Shown: positions 8,240 to 16,288, numbered from the stretch's first letter. The stretch: 56,962 nt of DNA from CAYNST01 sp964434105 (GCA_964434105.1 CAYSTJ010000024.1:1-56962); one strand, 5' to 3'. A program made the numbers and translations. Notes: generated by a model from the letters alone, not told the origin.

Positions 8240-8463
8240 GTAGCTATTCAGCTCACGCCCGATTTACCCCTGCATCTACAAATGAACGCTGCGTTAAAAA
8301 TGGTCACAAACCTTCGGGAACCGGTTTGAACGCCGCCCAGGCGGCCCGGAGGACGATGCGCAGGATGCGCGCAGTGTTTACACGAGTAAACGCCCATTTT
8401 TCGCCGTGCTCTGGACAAATCTGGACGCAATCTGAACAGTTACGACACGGGCTGAATGGTTGC
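8240..8463 (-). mobile_element. MITE-like element, copy A (long form, inverted)
   Basis: A 224-bp element of a repeat family in this window, read on the minus strand relative to copies B and C. The left edge GTAGCTATTCAGCTCACG matches the family right end; the other edge reads CTGAATGGTTGC. Core features shared with the other copies are the CATTTTT...AAAAATG arms, the GTTTACACGAGTAAAC palindrome and the stretch ATCTGGACGCAATCTGAACAG. It carries about 85 bp of extra GC-rich sequence absent from the short forms. The flanks TAAATTTT (8231-8238) and TGAATTTT (8464-8471) look like a decayed 8-bp duplication. It starts 35 bases after the ampE stop. Confidence 0.8.
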
Positions 8464-8511
8464 TGAATTTTTTACTTGCCAGTCCCGGATTCTGCACCTA
8501 TTATGTCAGCA

Positions 8512-8602
8512 CTTGCCGGACGACTGTACATAAACACAGTTCTCCTCACCGCAGGGATGCGCCATAGCATACTCCCCTGAACTGGCGCAGTCGTCCGGCG
8601 AG
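8512..8602. ncRNA. Nested palindrome, candidate structured RNA
   Basis: A 12-bp perfect inverted repeat (GCCGGACGACTG 8515-8526, CAGTCGTCCGGC 8588-8599) encloses a second stem (CAGTTC 8537-8542 / GAACTG 8579-8584) and a third (ATGC 8557-8560 / GCAT 8567-8570, with GGG/CCC outside). The nesting gives an 85-nt rod-like fold on either strand. It lies between MITE copy A and parA. I do not recognise it as a known RNA, and no T-run follows. It could be an RNA, a cruciform DNA site or a different palindromic repeat. Confidence 0.4.
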
Positions 8603-8670
8603 ACCACCCATCGATTCGTTGGGCGTCCTTACCTGATGTCGCATTCGACCTGTACCGAACGCAAGTACCG

Positions 8671-8701
8671 TTAACGCGTTACGTTGAATTTCGGTTATAA
8701 T
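8671..8701 (+). promoter_or_regulatory. Putative parA promoter
   Basis: TATAAT at 8696-8701 is a perfect -10 hexamer, with a weak TTAACG 19 bases upstream. It lies 48 bases before the parA start. Confidence 0.4.
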
Positions 8702-8749
8702 TCCGCTTTTTCGCGGCCTCCAGAAGCGGGGAAACATTCAGGGGATGGC

Positions 8750-9517
8750 ATGATCAGTATTGCGGTTTACAATCTAAAGGGCGGCGTCGGCAAGACCACA
8801 ACCGTCGTGAATCTGGCGTACCTCGCAGCAAAATCAAAAAAGAACACCGTGCTGTGGGACTGGGATCCCCAGGCTGCCGCCAGCTGGTACTGCGGTGTGG
8901 ACAAGGGCGCCAACCGGGCGATTCGACTGATAGAGCAGGGCAAGCCGGTCGGTACCATGGAAATCGCAACCCCCTACCCGGGGCTGACCGTCATTCCGGC
9001 GGACCTGAGCTTGCGGAAGATGGACTCTGTGATGGCCAAACAGCCGCACCCCCGCAAGTTGTTTCGCAAATTGATGACCCCGATCAGTGCCAATGCATCT
9101 TACCTGTTCTTCGATTGTCCGCCGACGCTGAATCCCAGTATCGAATACCTGTTGAGCGGTGTTGACCTGGTGCTGGTGCCGATCATCCCAAGCCCGCTGT
9201 CCATCCGGGCGATGGAGCAGGTACTGGAATTCTTTGACGGGCGCAGAAACCAGCCCCGTCTAATCGCCGGCTTTTATAGCCAGGTCGATCTGCGGCGCCG
9301 CCTGCACAGGCAAACATTGCTCGATGCCGGCAAGATGCCCTTCAGAATGCTGAAAAACTGGATTCCGGCGGACGCGGCAGCGGAACAGATGGGAATTATG
9401 CGTGCACCGCTGACCAGTTACGCCACCAGTGGTCGTGCGCTGTTGGCCTACCATAAAATGTGGCGCGAGATTGATCGCTTGATGAGTTCCACCAAAGCCG
9501 GCGGGCTGGCAGGCTGA
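8750..9517 (+). CDS. Orphan ParA-family ATPase
   Basis: A 255-residue deviant-Walker ATPase of the ParA/Soj/MinD superfamily. The P-loop KGGVGKTT is at residues 10-17 and the Walker B region is YLFFDCPPTLNPS. Family members position DNA, plasmids or protein machines by ATP-dependent dimerisation on a surface. No parB or parS-like sequence is next to it, so it is not an obvious chromosome-partition pair. It sits between ampDE and ampG. Start ATG 8750 follows a GGGG purine run; the longer frame back to 8684 would overlap the predicted promoter. The cargo cannot be inferred. Confidence 0.82.
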   Translation: MISIAVYNLKGGVGKTTTVVNLAYLAAKSKKNTVLWDWDPQAAASWYCGVDKGANRAIRLIEQGKPVGTMEIATPYPGLTVIPADLSLRKMDSVMAKQPHPRKLFRKLMTPISANASYLFFDCPPTLNPSIEYLLSGVDLVLVPIIPSPLSIRAMEQVLEFFDGRRNQPRLIAGFYSQVDLRRRLHRQTLLDAGKMPFRMLKNWIPADAAAEQMGIMRAPLTSYATSGRALLAYHKMWREIDRLMSSTKAGGLAG

Positions 9518-9564
9518 CCGTAACGTGGAGGTTGGCAGAGCCAGTTCAGGATTGGCGCATCTGT

Positions 9565-11130
9565 TTAGCTGTTCTGATGGTAACGTTCGCGCAGGTCGCC
9601 TCGCAGCGTCCACAGAATGCACAGTGATGGAATGACCATAAAGGACGTTGCAATAAAAAACACCGCCCAATTGCCATCCAGGGCGTCGACGATCTGGCCG
9701 CTGAATGAGGCCAGCGTATTCTTTCCAACCGAGGCCAGAGACGCCATCAGTGCATACTGAGTCGCTGAAAACCGGTGGTTGCAGAGCATTGAGATGAATG
9801 CCACAAATGCCACAGCCGACCAGGCACTGGTAATGCCGTCGACAATCACTGTCGCAATGTACCAGTTGATGTCGGGCCCGATGACCGCAATCGCAGCGAA
9901 CATCAGATTGCTGAGTGACATACAGACGCCACTGATGAACAGCCCCCGTATAAGCCCCAGTCGGGCATTCAGCAACCCGCAGGGAATCGCTGCCACAATG
10001 GTAACCCACCATGTCAGCATCTTGGAGTAATTGGCGATGTCGGTGTTTGAATAGCCGATTTCTTTGTAGAATACGACCGACATCCGCCCCAGAATCGCCT
10101 CCCCGATCTTGAACAGAAAAATAAACAGCAACAGATTCAGGGCAAATTTGAACCCATTGCGACTGAAGAATTCGCGGATCGGTGCGATGATTGTTGACAG
10201 AATAAATGCAATCAGGCTTGTCGCCCAGGAGCGGTGGTAACTGACTGTGTGCCGAAGGGCTGCGTTTTCGAGTTGACTCAGCTGAATCAGTGCCGAAAAC
10301 ATCAGGGCAATTACCACGGCCGCGAGCATCGGCACGTAGCCCGGGTGGGCGGTTACGCTGGCGCTGAGGCCCGGGCTGCCGAGGATGCTCCAGACTACGA
10401 TGCAAAGTGGTGTGCAGAGCCAGAGCACCAGTAACCATTGCACATGTCTCTGCAGGTAGACCACCCGATTGATGGTGTCCTGCAGTTGCTGGCTGGCATC
10501 GGGCAGGTCACGCGTTTTCGGATCGGGACAAATCAGGCTGATCAGGGTCAGAGCAAAGGTGATGCCGCCGAGCAGCAGATACGACTGCGGCCAGCTCCAG
10601 TTGTGATCGGATAACATTATCGAAAAATAGCCGAGGCCGGCGTAACCGGTCCACCAGCCCGCTGTCGACATGGCTGCGGCGGCGGAAATGTGCCGGGCCT
10701 CGCCTGGCTCGAACTGGTCCACGCGGTAGGCGTCTATGGCGACATCCTGGGTGGCAGAGGCAATGGCGATCAGCAGGGCGACCAGCACAACTGCCCTGGC
10801 ATCTGTCGCCGGCGTAAAATTGCCAATGCCCCAGCAGCTCGCGATAATCACCAACTGACACAGCAAAATCCATGTGCGACGTTTGCCAATTCCGGGGATC
10901 AGACGCAGCGAATATTTATCGAGCAGGGGCGCCCACAGGAAGTTGATGGCATAGACGGAAAAGATAAAACCGGCGTAACCAATATCCGTGCGACTGATGT
11001 CGGATTCTTTCAGCCACAGTGTCAGGGCCGACCCGATCATGACCCACGGCAAACCGCTCAGAATGCCAAACAGGAAAACACTCAGAATTCTACGGTCTGC
11101 GTAAATTCGGGCTTGTTGCCGCCAGGGCAT
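9565..11130 (-). CDS. ampG: AmpG-family muropeptide permease (MFS)
   Basis: A 521-residue MFS transporter of about 14 membrane segments that imports anhydro-muropeptides (GlcNAc-anhMurNAc-peptides) for recycling. The N-terminal motif FLFGILSGLPWVMIGSALTLWLKE, then YAGFIFSVYAINFLWAPLLDK, is typical of AmpG. It is placed with ampD and ampE and acts upstream of them in the same pathway. Start ATG 11130 is taken; an in-frame TTG at 11142 is possible, and neither has a strong ribosome site. The gene is divergent from the DUF481 gene and convergent with parA. Confidence 0.88.
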   Translation of the reverse strand: MPWRQQARIYADRRILSVFLFGILSGLPWVMIGSALTLWLKESDISRTDIGYAGFIFSVYAINFLWAPLLDKYSLRLIPGIGKRRTWILLCQLVIIASCWGIGNFTPATDARAVVLVALLIAIASATQDVAIDAYRVDQFEPGEARHISAAAAMSTAGWWTGYAGLGYFSIMLSDHNWSWPQSYLLLGGITFALTLISLICPDPKTRDLPDASQQLQDTINRVVYLQRHVQWLLVLWLCTPLCIVVWSILGSPGLSASVTAHPGYVPMLAAVVIALMFSALIQLSQLENAALRHTVSYHRSWATSLIAFILSTIIAPIREFFSRNGFKFALNLLLFIFLFKIGEAILGRMSVVFYKEIGYSNTDIANYSKMLTWWVTIVAAIPCGLLNARLGLIRGLFISGVCMSLSNLMFAAIAVIGPDINWYIATVIVDGITSAWSAVAFVAFISMLCNHRFSATQYALMASLASVGKNTLASFSGQIVDALDGNWAVFFIATSFMVIPSLCILWTLRGDLRERYHQNS

Positions 11131-11372
11131 GGTCGAAGTCAAATCAGGGTCTCTGGTGCAGTGGAATTATCCCTGCACTAATAGTAGCATGCGCACCCCC
11201 CTGCGTCGTAGCGGGAGATTCGGAAATCCTGCGCTACACTTGCCAGATTGTGCAGGCATGGGTATTCGCAAAGCCTGCGAATGTGTTGTTGTCGATGGGT
11301 GGCAACATCTTTTATTGACTGGCCGGGACGGTTCAAGGGTTCAAACCTGGTCCGCTGCGGGAGGCAATTGTA

Positions 11373-12425
11373 TTGGTCATGCTTCGTCTGACTTTGTTGT
11401 TACTCGTTCTGTGCTGGGCAGTGAATGCATCCGCTGGCCAGGTCACGCTCAGCAATGGCGATATACTGCAGGGAGCCCTGAAAGGTATTGAAGGTGATGT
11501 GATCGTCTGGCAGTCTGCCAGCCTGGGAGAAGTGCGTCTGCCCAAAGCTGCCATCCAGTCACTGGAGTCGTCCGAACCGATGAAAATCCAGGGCAAGGAC
11601 GTGCCCTGTTTTCTGGCGAAAGCCGAACGTCAGCGCGCGACATTTACCTGTGTTGATGGTGACCGGAAAACTTTTTCCCTGCTTTCTATCAAGGATATTG
11701 TCGGATTTAGAGGCGATGGCCTGTCTCACCATGTGTTTGCAGGCAAAATTCGGGCATCCGGTCTCAAGCATGCCGGTACACTGGATTCCGAATTCTGGGA
11801 AATCCTGAGCACAATGGAAAGCCGCCGCAATGATATCCGTAACAAGCTCCTTTTATCGTCCGGCAGTCGCTCGAGCGAGTCGTCTCCCGGTGTGTTCACC
11901 CGCACCCGCAGACTTCAGGCGACTTACGGACTGGACTGGTTTTTCGCCCCGCAATGGTTCTGGGCCAATCAGCTGACGTATGGCCAGGACGATGCCTTCA
12001 ACATCCGTGAAGAATACGCCCTGAACTCAGGTCTTGGCTACCAGTTCTGGGAGACCGACGCGTCGGCACTGTCATTTGAGCTCGGCTTGCAGCAGAGCAT
12101 GCAATATCTGCAGGTGGTGTCTTCCGGCGACAACCCCCTCGAATATACCTCCGTCAGGCTGGTCTCGGATTACCGGCACCGCTACCGCACGGGCATAAAT
12201 TTCTATCAAAATAATGAGTACACCCAGTCGCTGGAAAGCCCAAATGCCGGTAATGAAGATCGGTGGATTATTGTCTCAAACAGCGGGGTATCGTTTCCGA
12301 TCGGGTTCGGCGTATCTGCGGATATCGGGCTGGAATGGAAGTACGTCAATCACGCGCGTGATCTGGATCCCAATGCATCGATGAGCGAAGCGACCTACCG
12401 CTTCGGTGTGAACTATACCTGGTAG
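11373..12425 (+). CDS. DUF481-type outer-membrane beta-barrel protein
   Basis: A 350-residue protein with an N-terminal signal peptide (LRLTLLLLVLCWAVNASA, cleavage after ASA), an N-terminal globular part with a repeated VTLSNGD...G / CVDGDR motif, and a C-terminal beta-barrel rich in alternating aromatic strands that ends ...YRFGVNYTW. The terminal aromatic residue is typical for outer-membrane assembly. It matches the DUF481 (YdiY-like, salt-induced) family, whose role is unknown. GGGAGG at 11359-11364 is 8 bases before TTG 11373 and 14 before ATG 11379, so TTG is favoured, but the ATG cannot be excluded. Confidence 0.78.
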   Translation: MVMLRLTLLLLVLCWAVNASAGQVTLSNGDILQGALKGIEGDVIVWQSASLGEVRLPKAAIQSLESSEPMKIQGKDVPCFLAKAERQRATFTCVDGDRKTFSLLSIKDIVGFRGDGLSHHVFAGKIRASGLKHAGTLDSEFWEILSTMESRRNDIRNKLLLSSGSRSSESSPGVFTRTRRLQATYGLDWFFAPQWFWANQLTYGQDDAFNIREEYALNSGLGYQFWETDASALSFELGLQQSMQYLQVVSSGDNPLEYTSVRLVSDYRHRYRTGINFYQNNEYTQSLESPNAGNEDRWIIVSNSGVSFPIGFGVSADIGLEWKYVNHARDLDPNASMSEATYRFGVNYTW

Positions 12426-12488
12426 GCCCTTGTTTTCGGATTGCACGCCCCCATTAATGATGTTTTCTTGGTGATTGGGGGGACTGCC

Positions 12489-12956
12489 TTGCCCGTTCTG
12501 TTGATCCTGTTAATTGCGGTTCCTCTGGTAGAAATCTATTTGCTGGTCTCGGTCGGCAGGGTTATTGGTGCATTGCCCACGGTAGTCGCTGTTGTGATGA
12601 CAGCTGCGCTCGGCGTGTTTCTGTTACGCCGTCAGGGTCGGCAGGCGCTGCTCAACGCGCGGACCAAGCTGCAGGCCGGGAGTATGCCGTCCATGGAGCT
12701 GGCCGAGGGTATCTTTCTGGCGGTCGGCGGCGTGCTGTTATTAACCCCGGGATTCGCGACCGATGCGCTGGGCTTTGTGTGTCTTGTCCCGGGCATTCGG
12801 CGGCAACTCATCAGGCGGTGGAGCAGCCGGATATTCGTCGGCTCTGGCAGTACGTTCCGGGGCAGCAACACGGGCAGCGGCGGTCCGGATCGGCATTCGC
12901 ATACGATTGACGGCGAGTTCCGGCGAGACGACGACGATCCGCGGAACCTGCCTTGA
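12489..12956 (+). CDS. fxsA: FxsA family membrane protein
   Basis: A 155-residue inner-membrane protein. The core AVPLVEIYLLVSVGRVIG, then LRRQGRQALLNARTKLQAG and LLTPGFATDALGF are FxsA hallmarks. In E. coli FxsA overproduction relieves F exclusion of phage T7; the normal function is unknown. TTG 12489 is chosen as start because GGGGGGA lies 5 bases upstream and the length then equals the family norm; a longer frame from TTG 12441 exists. The fxsA-groES-groEL order is conserved in enterobacteria as well. Confidence 0.85.
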   Translation: MPVLLILLIAVPLVEIYLLVSVGRVIGALPTVVAVVMTAALGVFLLRRQGRQALLNARTKLQAGSMPSMELAEGIFLAVGGVLLLTPGFATDALGFVCLVPGIRRQLIRRWSSRIFVGSGSTFRGSNTGSGGPDRHSHTIDGEFRRDDDDPRNLP

Positions 12957-12983
12957 AAATCTGCAAAAAAAACGTAGGTAACC

Positions 12984-13011
12984 ATTGAAATCGGGAAAAA
13001 GAATCCCATCT
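12984..13011 (+). promoter_or_regulatory. Heat-shock (sigma-32) promoter of groES-groEL
   Basis: ATTGAA (12984-12989; consensus CTTGAA) and TCCCATCT (13004-13011; consensus CCCCATNT) are separated by 14 bases, a near-consensus sigma-32 promoter. It lies about 137 bases before the groES start. The leader contains a hairpin ACTCCC-gat-GGGAGT at 13060-13074. I see no CIRCE element, which argues against HrcA control. Confidence 0.72.
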
Positions 13012-13147
13012 TGCGAACCAGACTTTTTCTCCTGTGCGGTACAAGTCGATACCGTCAGGACTCCCGATGGGAGTGTCAATGACAGGCCCGGCGCAATGCG
13101 TTGTGGCAATTTTGTTTAAAACCCCAAAACTTGTTGGAGAAACATCG

Positions 13148-13438
13148 ATGAAAATCCGTCCTTTACACGATCGTGTTGTGGTTCGTCGCAAGGAAGAAGA
13201 AAAGACAACAGCTGGCGGAATCGTACTGCCGGGCTCTGCCAAAGAAAAGCCCAACCAGGGTGAAGTTATCGCTGTCGGTTCCGGCCGGGTGCTGGATAAC
13301 GGCGACGTTCGAGCGGTAGACGTCCGTGTGGGCGATGTGGTTGTCTTCGGCAAATATGCCGGTTCGGACACTATAGAAATCGACGGCGAAGAATTGATCA
13401 TTCTCAGCGAAAACGACATTAAAGCCGTTATTGAGTAA
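13148..13438 (+). CDS. groES: Co-chaperonin GroES
   Basis: A 96-residue co-chaperonin that forms the heptameric lid of the GroEL folding chamber. MKIRPLHDRVVVRRKEEE, the mobile loop TTAGGIVLPGSAKEKP and the C-terminal half GDVVVFGKYAG...EIDGEELIIL are all standard. ATG 13148 has GGAG 9 bases upstream; the longer upstream frame is not coding. Transcription is expected from the sigma-32 promoter at 12984. A mobile repeat (copy B) lies only 9 bases after its stop, between it and groEL. Confidence 0.97.
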   Translation: MKIRPLHDRVVVRRKEEEKTTAGGIVLPGSAKEKPNQGEVIAVGSGRVLDNGDVRAVDVRVGDVVVFGKYAGSDTIEIDGEELIILSENDIKAVIE

Positions 13439-13447
13439 AGCTAAACC

Positions 13448-13587
13448 GTAACTATTCAGCGCCTGTCGTAACTGTTCAGATTGCGTCAGGATTTGTTCAG
13501 GGCAAGGCGAAAAATGTGAGTTTACTCGTGTAAATGACCATTTTTTAACGCAGCTATAACAAACCGGGGCGTGAGCTGAATAGTTAC
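13448..13587 (+). mobile_element. MITE-like element, copy B (short form) between groES and groEL
   Basis: A 140-bp element bounded by perfect 13-bp terminal inverted repeats (GTAACTATTCAGC at 13448-13460, GCTGAATAGTTAC at 13575-13587). The flanks GCTAAACC (13440-13447) and GCTGAACC (13588-13595) form an 8-bp target duplication with one mismatch. Inside, AAAAATG...CATTTTT and GTTTAC-tcgt-GTAAAT make a hairpin. A second left-end-like copy, GTAACTGTTCAG, follows the first. Removal with one duplication leaves a 47-bp groES-groEL gap. Transcription of groEL must pass through it. Confidence 0.9.
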
Positions 13588-13633
13588 GCTGAACCCTTTT
13601 TTAATCCAAGATATTGATACAGGAATCAAGAAT

Positions 13634-15268
13634 ATGGCCGCTAAAGTCGTAAAATTTGGTGATAGTGCCCGTCAGAAAATGCTGGCTGGCGTAAACGTAT
13701 TGGCAGATGCAGTCAAAGCTACTCTGGGCCCTAAAGGTCGCAACGTTGTACTGGAGAAATCATTCGGTGCGCCGACCGTCACTAAAGATGGTGTATCAGT
13801 AGCGAAAGAAATCGAACTGAAAGACCGTTTTGAAAACATGGGTGCCCAGATGGTGAAGGAAGTTGCCTCTCAGGCTTCTGACGAAGCGGGTGACGGTACT
13901 ACTACAGCAACTGTTCTGGCTCAGTCCATTCTCAACGAAGGGCTCAAGGCTGTTGCTGCCGGTATGAACCCAATGGATCTCAAGCGCGGAATCGACAAGG
14001 CCGTTGTTGCAGCCGTCGCTCATTTGAAAACGATCTCACAGCCCTGCGAAGACAGCAAGTCAATTGCTCAGGTTGGTACCATTTCAGCCAACAGCGATAC
14101 TCATATTGGTGACATTATCGCCGACGCAATGGGTAAAGTCGGCAAGGAAGGCGTTATTACTGTCGAAGAGGGCAGTGGTCTGGAGAACGAGCTGGATGTT
14201 GTTGAAGGTATGCAGTTCGACCGCGGTTATCTGTCTCCCTACTTCATCAATAATCAGGACAACATGAGTGTCGAGCTGGAATCGCCCTACATTCTGCTGG
14301 TCGACAAGAAGGTTTCCAACATTCGCGAGTTGCTGCCAACACTGGAAGCTGTAGCGAAATCCGGAAAATCTCTGATGATTGTTGCTGAAGATGTGGAAGG
14401 CGAAGCGCTGGCCACGCTGGTAGTCAACAATATGCGAGGCATTGTCAAAGTGGCAGCCTGTAAAGCGCCAGGTTTCGGTGATCGTCGCAAAGCCATGCTG
14501 CAGGATATTGCGATTCTGACTGATGCAACCGTTATTTCGGAAGAGGTCGGTCTGGATCTCGAAAGCGCGACACTGGAGCACCTGGGTCAGGCTAAACGCG
14601 TCACCATGAACAAGGAAACCACAACCATCGTCGATGGTGCCGGTGATCCTAAAGCCATCGAAGGTCGCGTTGCCCAAATCCGTACCCAGATTGAAGATAC
14701 CTCGTCTGATTATGACAGAGAGAAGCTTCAGGAGCGTGTGGCCAAGCTGGCTGGCGGTGTCGCAGTCATCAAGGTTGGCGCTGCAACGGAAATGGAAATG
14801 CGCGAGAAAAAAGCGCGCGTAGAAGATGCATTGCATGCAACACGTGCGGCGGTGGAAGAGGGTGTGGTTGCCGGTGGTGGTACTGCATTGCTTCGCGCTG
14901 TCGCCGCTATTGTTGACCTCCGTGGCGATAACGAAGATCAGAACGCCGGCATTACCATTGCCCGTCGCGCCCTGGAAGCACCGCTGCGTCAGATCGTCGA
15001 AAACGCAGGTGATGAAGCGTCGGTCGTTGCAGAGAAGGTTCGTAACGGCGAAGGCAACTTCGGTTATAACGCTGCAACCGGCGAGTATGGTGACATGATC
15101 GCCATGGGTATCCTCGATCCGGCCAAGGTAACCCGTAGTGCGTTGCAGGCAGCTGCTTCTATCGCGGGTCTGATGGTCACCACCGAAGCTATGGTGGCAG
15201 ATGCACCCGACGACAAGCCTGCCGCGCCGGAACCGCAAGGTATGCCGGGCATGGGCGGTATGATGTAA
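13634..15268 (+). CDS. groEL: Chaperonin GroEL
   Basis: The 60-kDa ATP-dependent chaperonin of 544 residues that folds cytosolic proteins with GroES. The sequence begins MAAKVVKFGDSARQKML, contains the ATP-site DGTTTATVLAQ and LGPKGRNV motifs and ends with the Gly-Met-rich tail GMPGMGGMM. It is full length and undamaged. Mobile elements of one family flank it on both sides in the same orientation: copy B upstream and copy C inserted exactly at its TAA stop, which is part of the target duplication. The likely transcription terminator is at 15421, beyond copy C. Confidence 0.98.
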   Translation: MAAKVVKFGDSARQKMLAGVNVLADAVKATLGPKGRNVVLEKSFGAPTVTKDGVSVAKEIELKDRFENMGAQMVKEVASQASDEAGDGTTTATVLAQSILNEGLKAVAAGMNPMDLKRGIDKAVVAAVAHLKTISQPCEDSKSIAQVGTISANSDTHIGDIIADAMGKVGKEGVITVEEGSGLENELDVVEGMQFDRGYLSPYFINNQDNMSVELESPYILLVDKKVSNIRELLPTLEAVAKSGKSLMIVAEDVEGEALATLVVNNMRGIVKVAACKAPGFGDRRKAMLQDIAILTDATVISEEVGLDLESATLEHLGQAKRVTMNKETTTIVDGAGDPKAIEGRVAQIRTQIEDTSSDYDREKLQERVAKLAGGVAVIKVGAATEMEMREKKARVEDALHATRAAVEEGVVAGGGTALLRAVAAIVDLRGDNEDQNAGITIARRALEAPLRQIVENAGDEASVVAEKVRNGEGNFGYNAATGEYGDMIAMGILDPAKVTRSALQAAASIAGLMVTTEAMVADAPDDKPAAPEPQGMPGMGGMM

Positions 15269-15273
15269 AAAAC

Positions 15274-15392
15274 GTCGCTGTCAGATTGCGTCAGGATTTG
15301 TACAAAGCAAGGCGAAAAATGTGAGTTTACCCGTGTAAACGACCATTTTTGAACGCAGCTATGGCAAATCGGGGCGTGAGCTGAATAGTTAC
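15274..15392 (+). mobile_element. MITE-like element, copy C (short form) at the groEL stop codon
   Basis: A 119-bp element flanked by a perfect 8-bp direct repeat TAAAAAAC (15266-15273 and 15393-15400); the left repeat includes the groEL stop codon. The left end GTCGCTGTCAG is a shortened family end; the right end GCTGAATAGTTAC is canonical. From 15281 to 15392 it closely follows copy B, including the AAAAATG/CATTTTT hairpin arms and the GTTTAC-ccgt-GTAAAC palindrome. The clean duplication shows transposition rather than recombination. Confidence 0.92.
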
Positions 15393-15420
15393 TAAAAAAC
15401 GTCAATGCCCTTGAAGCTGT

Positions 15421-15445
15421 AGCGACCCCTCTCAGGGTCGCTTTT
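15421..15445 (+). terminator. Intrinsic terminator of groES-groEL
   Basis: A perfect 8-bp stem AGCGACCC / GGGTCGCT (15421-15428, 15435-15442) with a 6-base loop is followed by TTTT. It lies 153 bases after the groEL stop; without copy C and one duplication it would be about 26 bases after the stop, the usual place. Confidence 0.88.
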
Positions 15446-15706
15446 CTCGCCGATTAGATAGTTCAATAGCAGCAACCCCGGCAAAGCGGGTATACTGCGT
15501 GCTTGTTCCTGAATAGTGTCCTGCAGCCAGAGAAATGGCTGGTTCGGCGATTGAGGCTAACGCATTATCAAAATGTGCCGTTCGGCGTAATATCGATCTG
15601 TATCAACATATCGCATCAATGTGCCGGATCTCTAGCGCTTAAACTGCAGTTGTATCAAAACGATGCCTTCAGGGTAATTCATCTCTTAGATTACAGGACG
15701 GAAATT

Positions 15707-16288
15707 ATGGCTTTCGAACTTCCCCCTCTCCCGTATGCAAAATCCGCACTGGCACCACATATCTCCGAAGAAACGCTTGAATTCCATTACGGTAAACACC
15801 ACCAGACCTACGTTGACAAGCTGAACGGGCTGGTACCGGGTACCGAATTTGAAGGCAAATCCCTGGAAGAGGTTATTCGCACCTCGTCAGGCGCCGTTTT
15901 CAATAATGCGGCACAGGTCTGGAACCACACTTTTTACTGGAACTGCCTGAGTCCTGACGGCGGCGGTAATCCGACGGGCGCAGTTTCTGAAGCGATCACC
16001 GCAGCGTTTGGATCGTTTGAGAAGTTCAAGGAGGAATTTACCAACTCCGCCATAAATAATTTTGGTTCGTCCTGGACGTGGCTGGTTAAAAAGGCTGACG
16101 GATCAGTCGGCATAGCCAACACCAGCAACGCCGGCACGCCGCTCACCGATACCAGTGTGACGCCCATTCTCACCGTTGATCTGTGGGAACATGCCTACTA
16201 CATTGATTACCGAAATGCCCGTCCAAAATATATGGAAGCGTTCTGGGCATTGGTGAACTGGGACTTCGTCAACAAAAACCTCGGCTGA
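15707..16288 (+). CDS. sodB: Iron superoxide dismutase
   Basis: A cytosolic enzyme of 193 residues that converts superoxide to oxygen and hydrogen peroxide. It begins MAFELPPLPYAKSALAPHIS; metal ligands are in HYGKHHQTYV, WNHTFYWNCL and the DLWEHAYYIDYRN segment. The NAAQVWNHTFYW motif is typical of the iron enzyme. ATG 15707 follows AGGACGG; the longer frame to 15503 is leader. A TATACT -10 box at 15491 implies a leader of about 200 bases containing a perfect hairpin CAGCCA-gagaaa-TGGCTG (15524-15541), so post-transcriptional control is possible (inference). Confidence 0.96.
   Translation: MAFELPPLPYAKSALAPHISEETLEFHYGKHHQTYVDKLNGLVPGTEFEGKSLEEVIRTSSGAVFNNAAQVWNHTFYWNCLSPDGGGNPTGAVSEAITAAFGSFEKFKEEFTNSAINNFGSSWTWLVKKADGSVGIANTSNAGTPLTDTSVTPILTVDLWEHAYYIDYRNARPKYMEAFWALVNWDFVNKNLG

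Noticed and set aside
9260..10438. 392-codon open frame overlapping the parA and ampG ends
   Set aside because: It covers two real genes in another frame and has no membrane or domain logic of its own.
13060..13074. CIRCE (HrcA) operator before groES
   Set aside because: The hairpin ACTCCC/GGGAGT does not match the CIRCE consensus (TTAGCACTC-N9-GAGTGCTAA) in sequence or spacing.
14084..15238. 384-codon open frame opposite groEL
   Set aside because: It is a shadow of the strongly conserved groEL gene; no protein family features.
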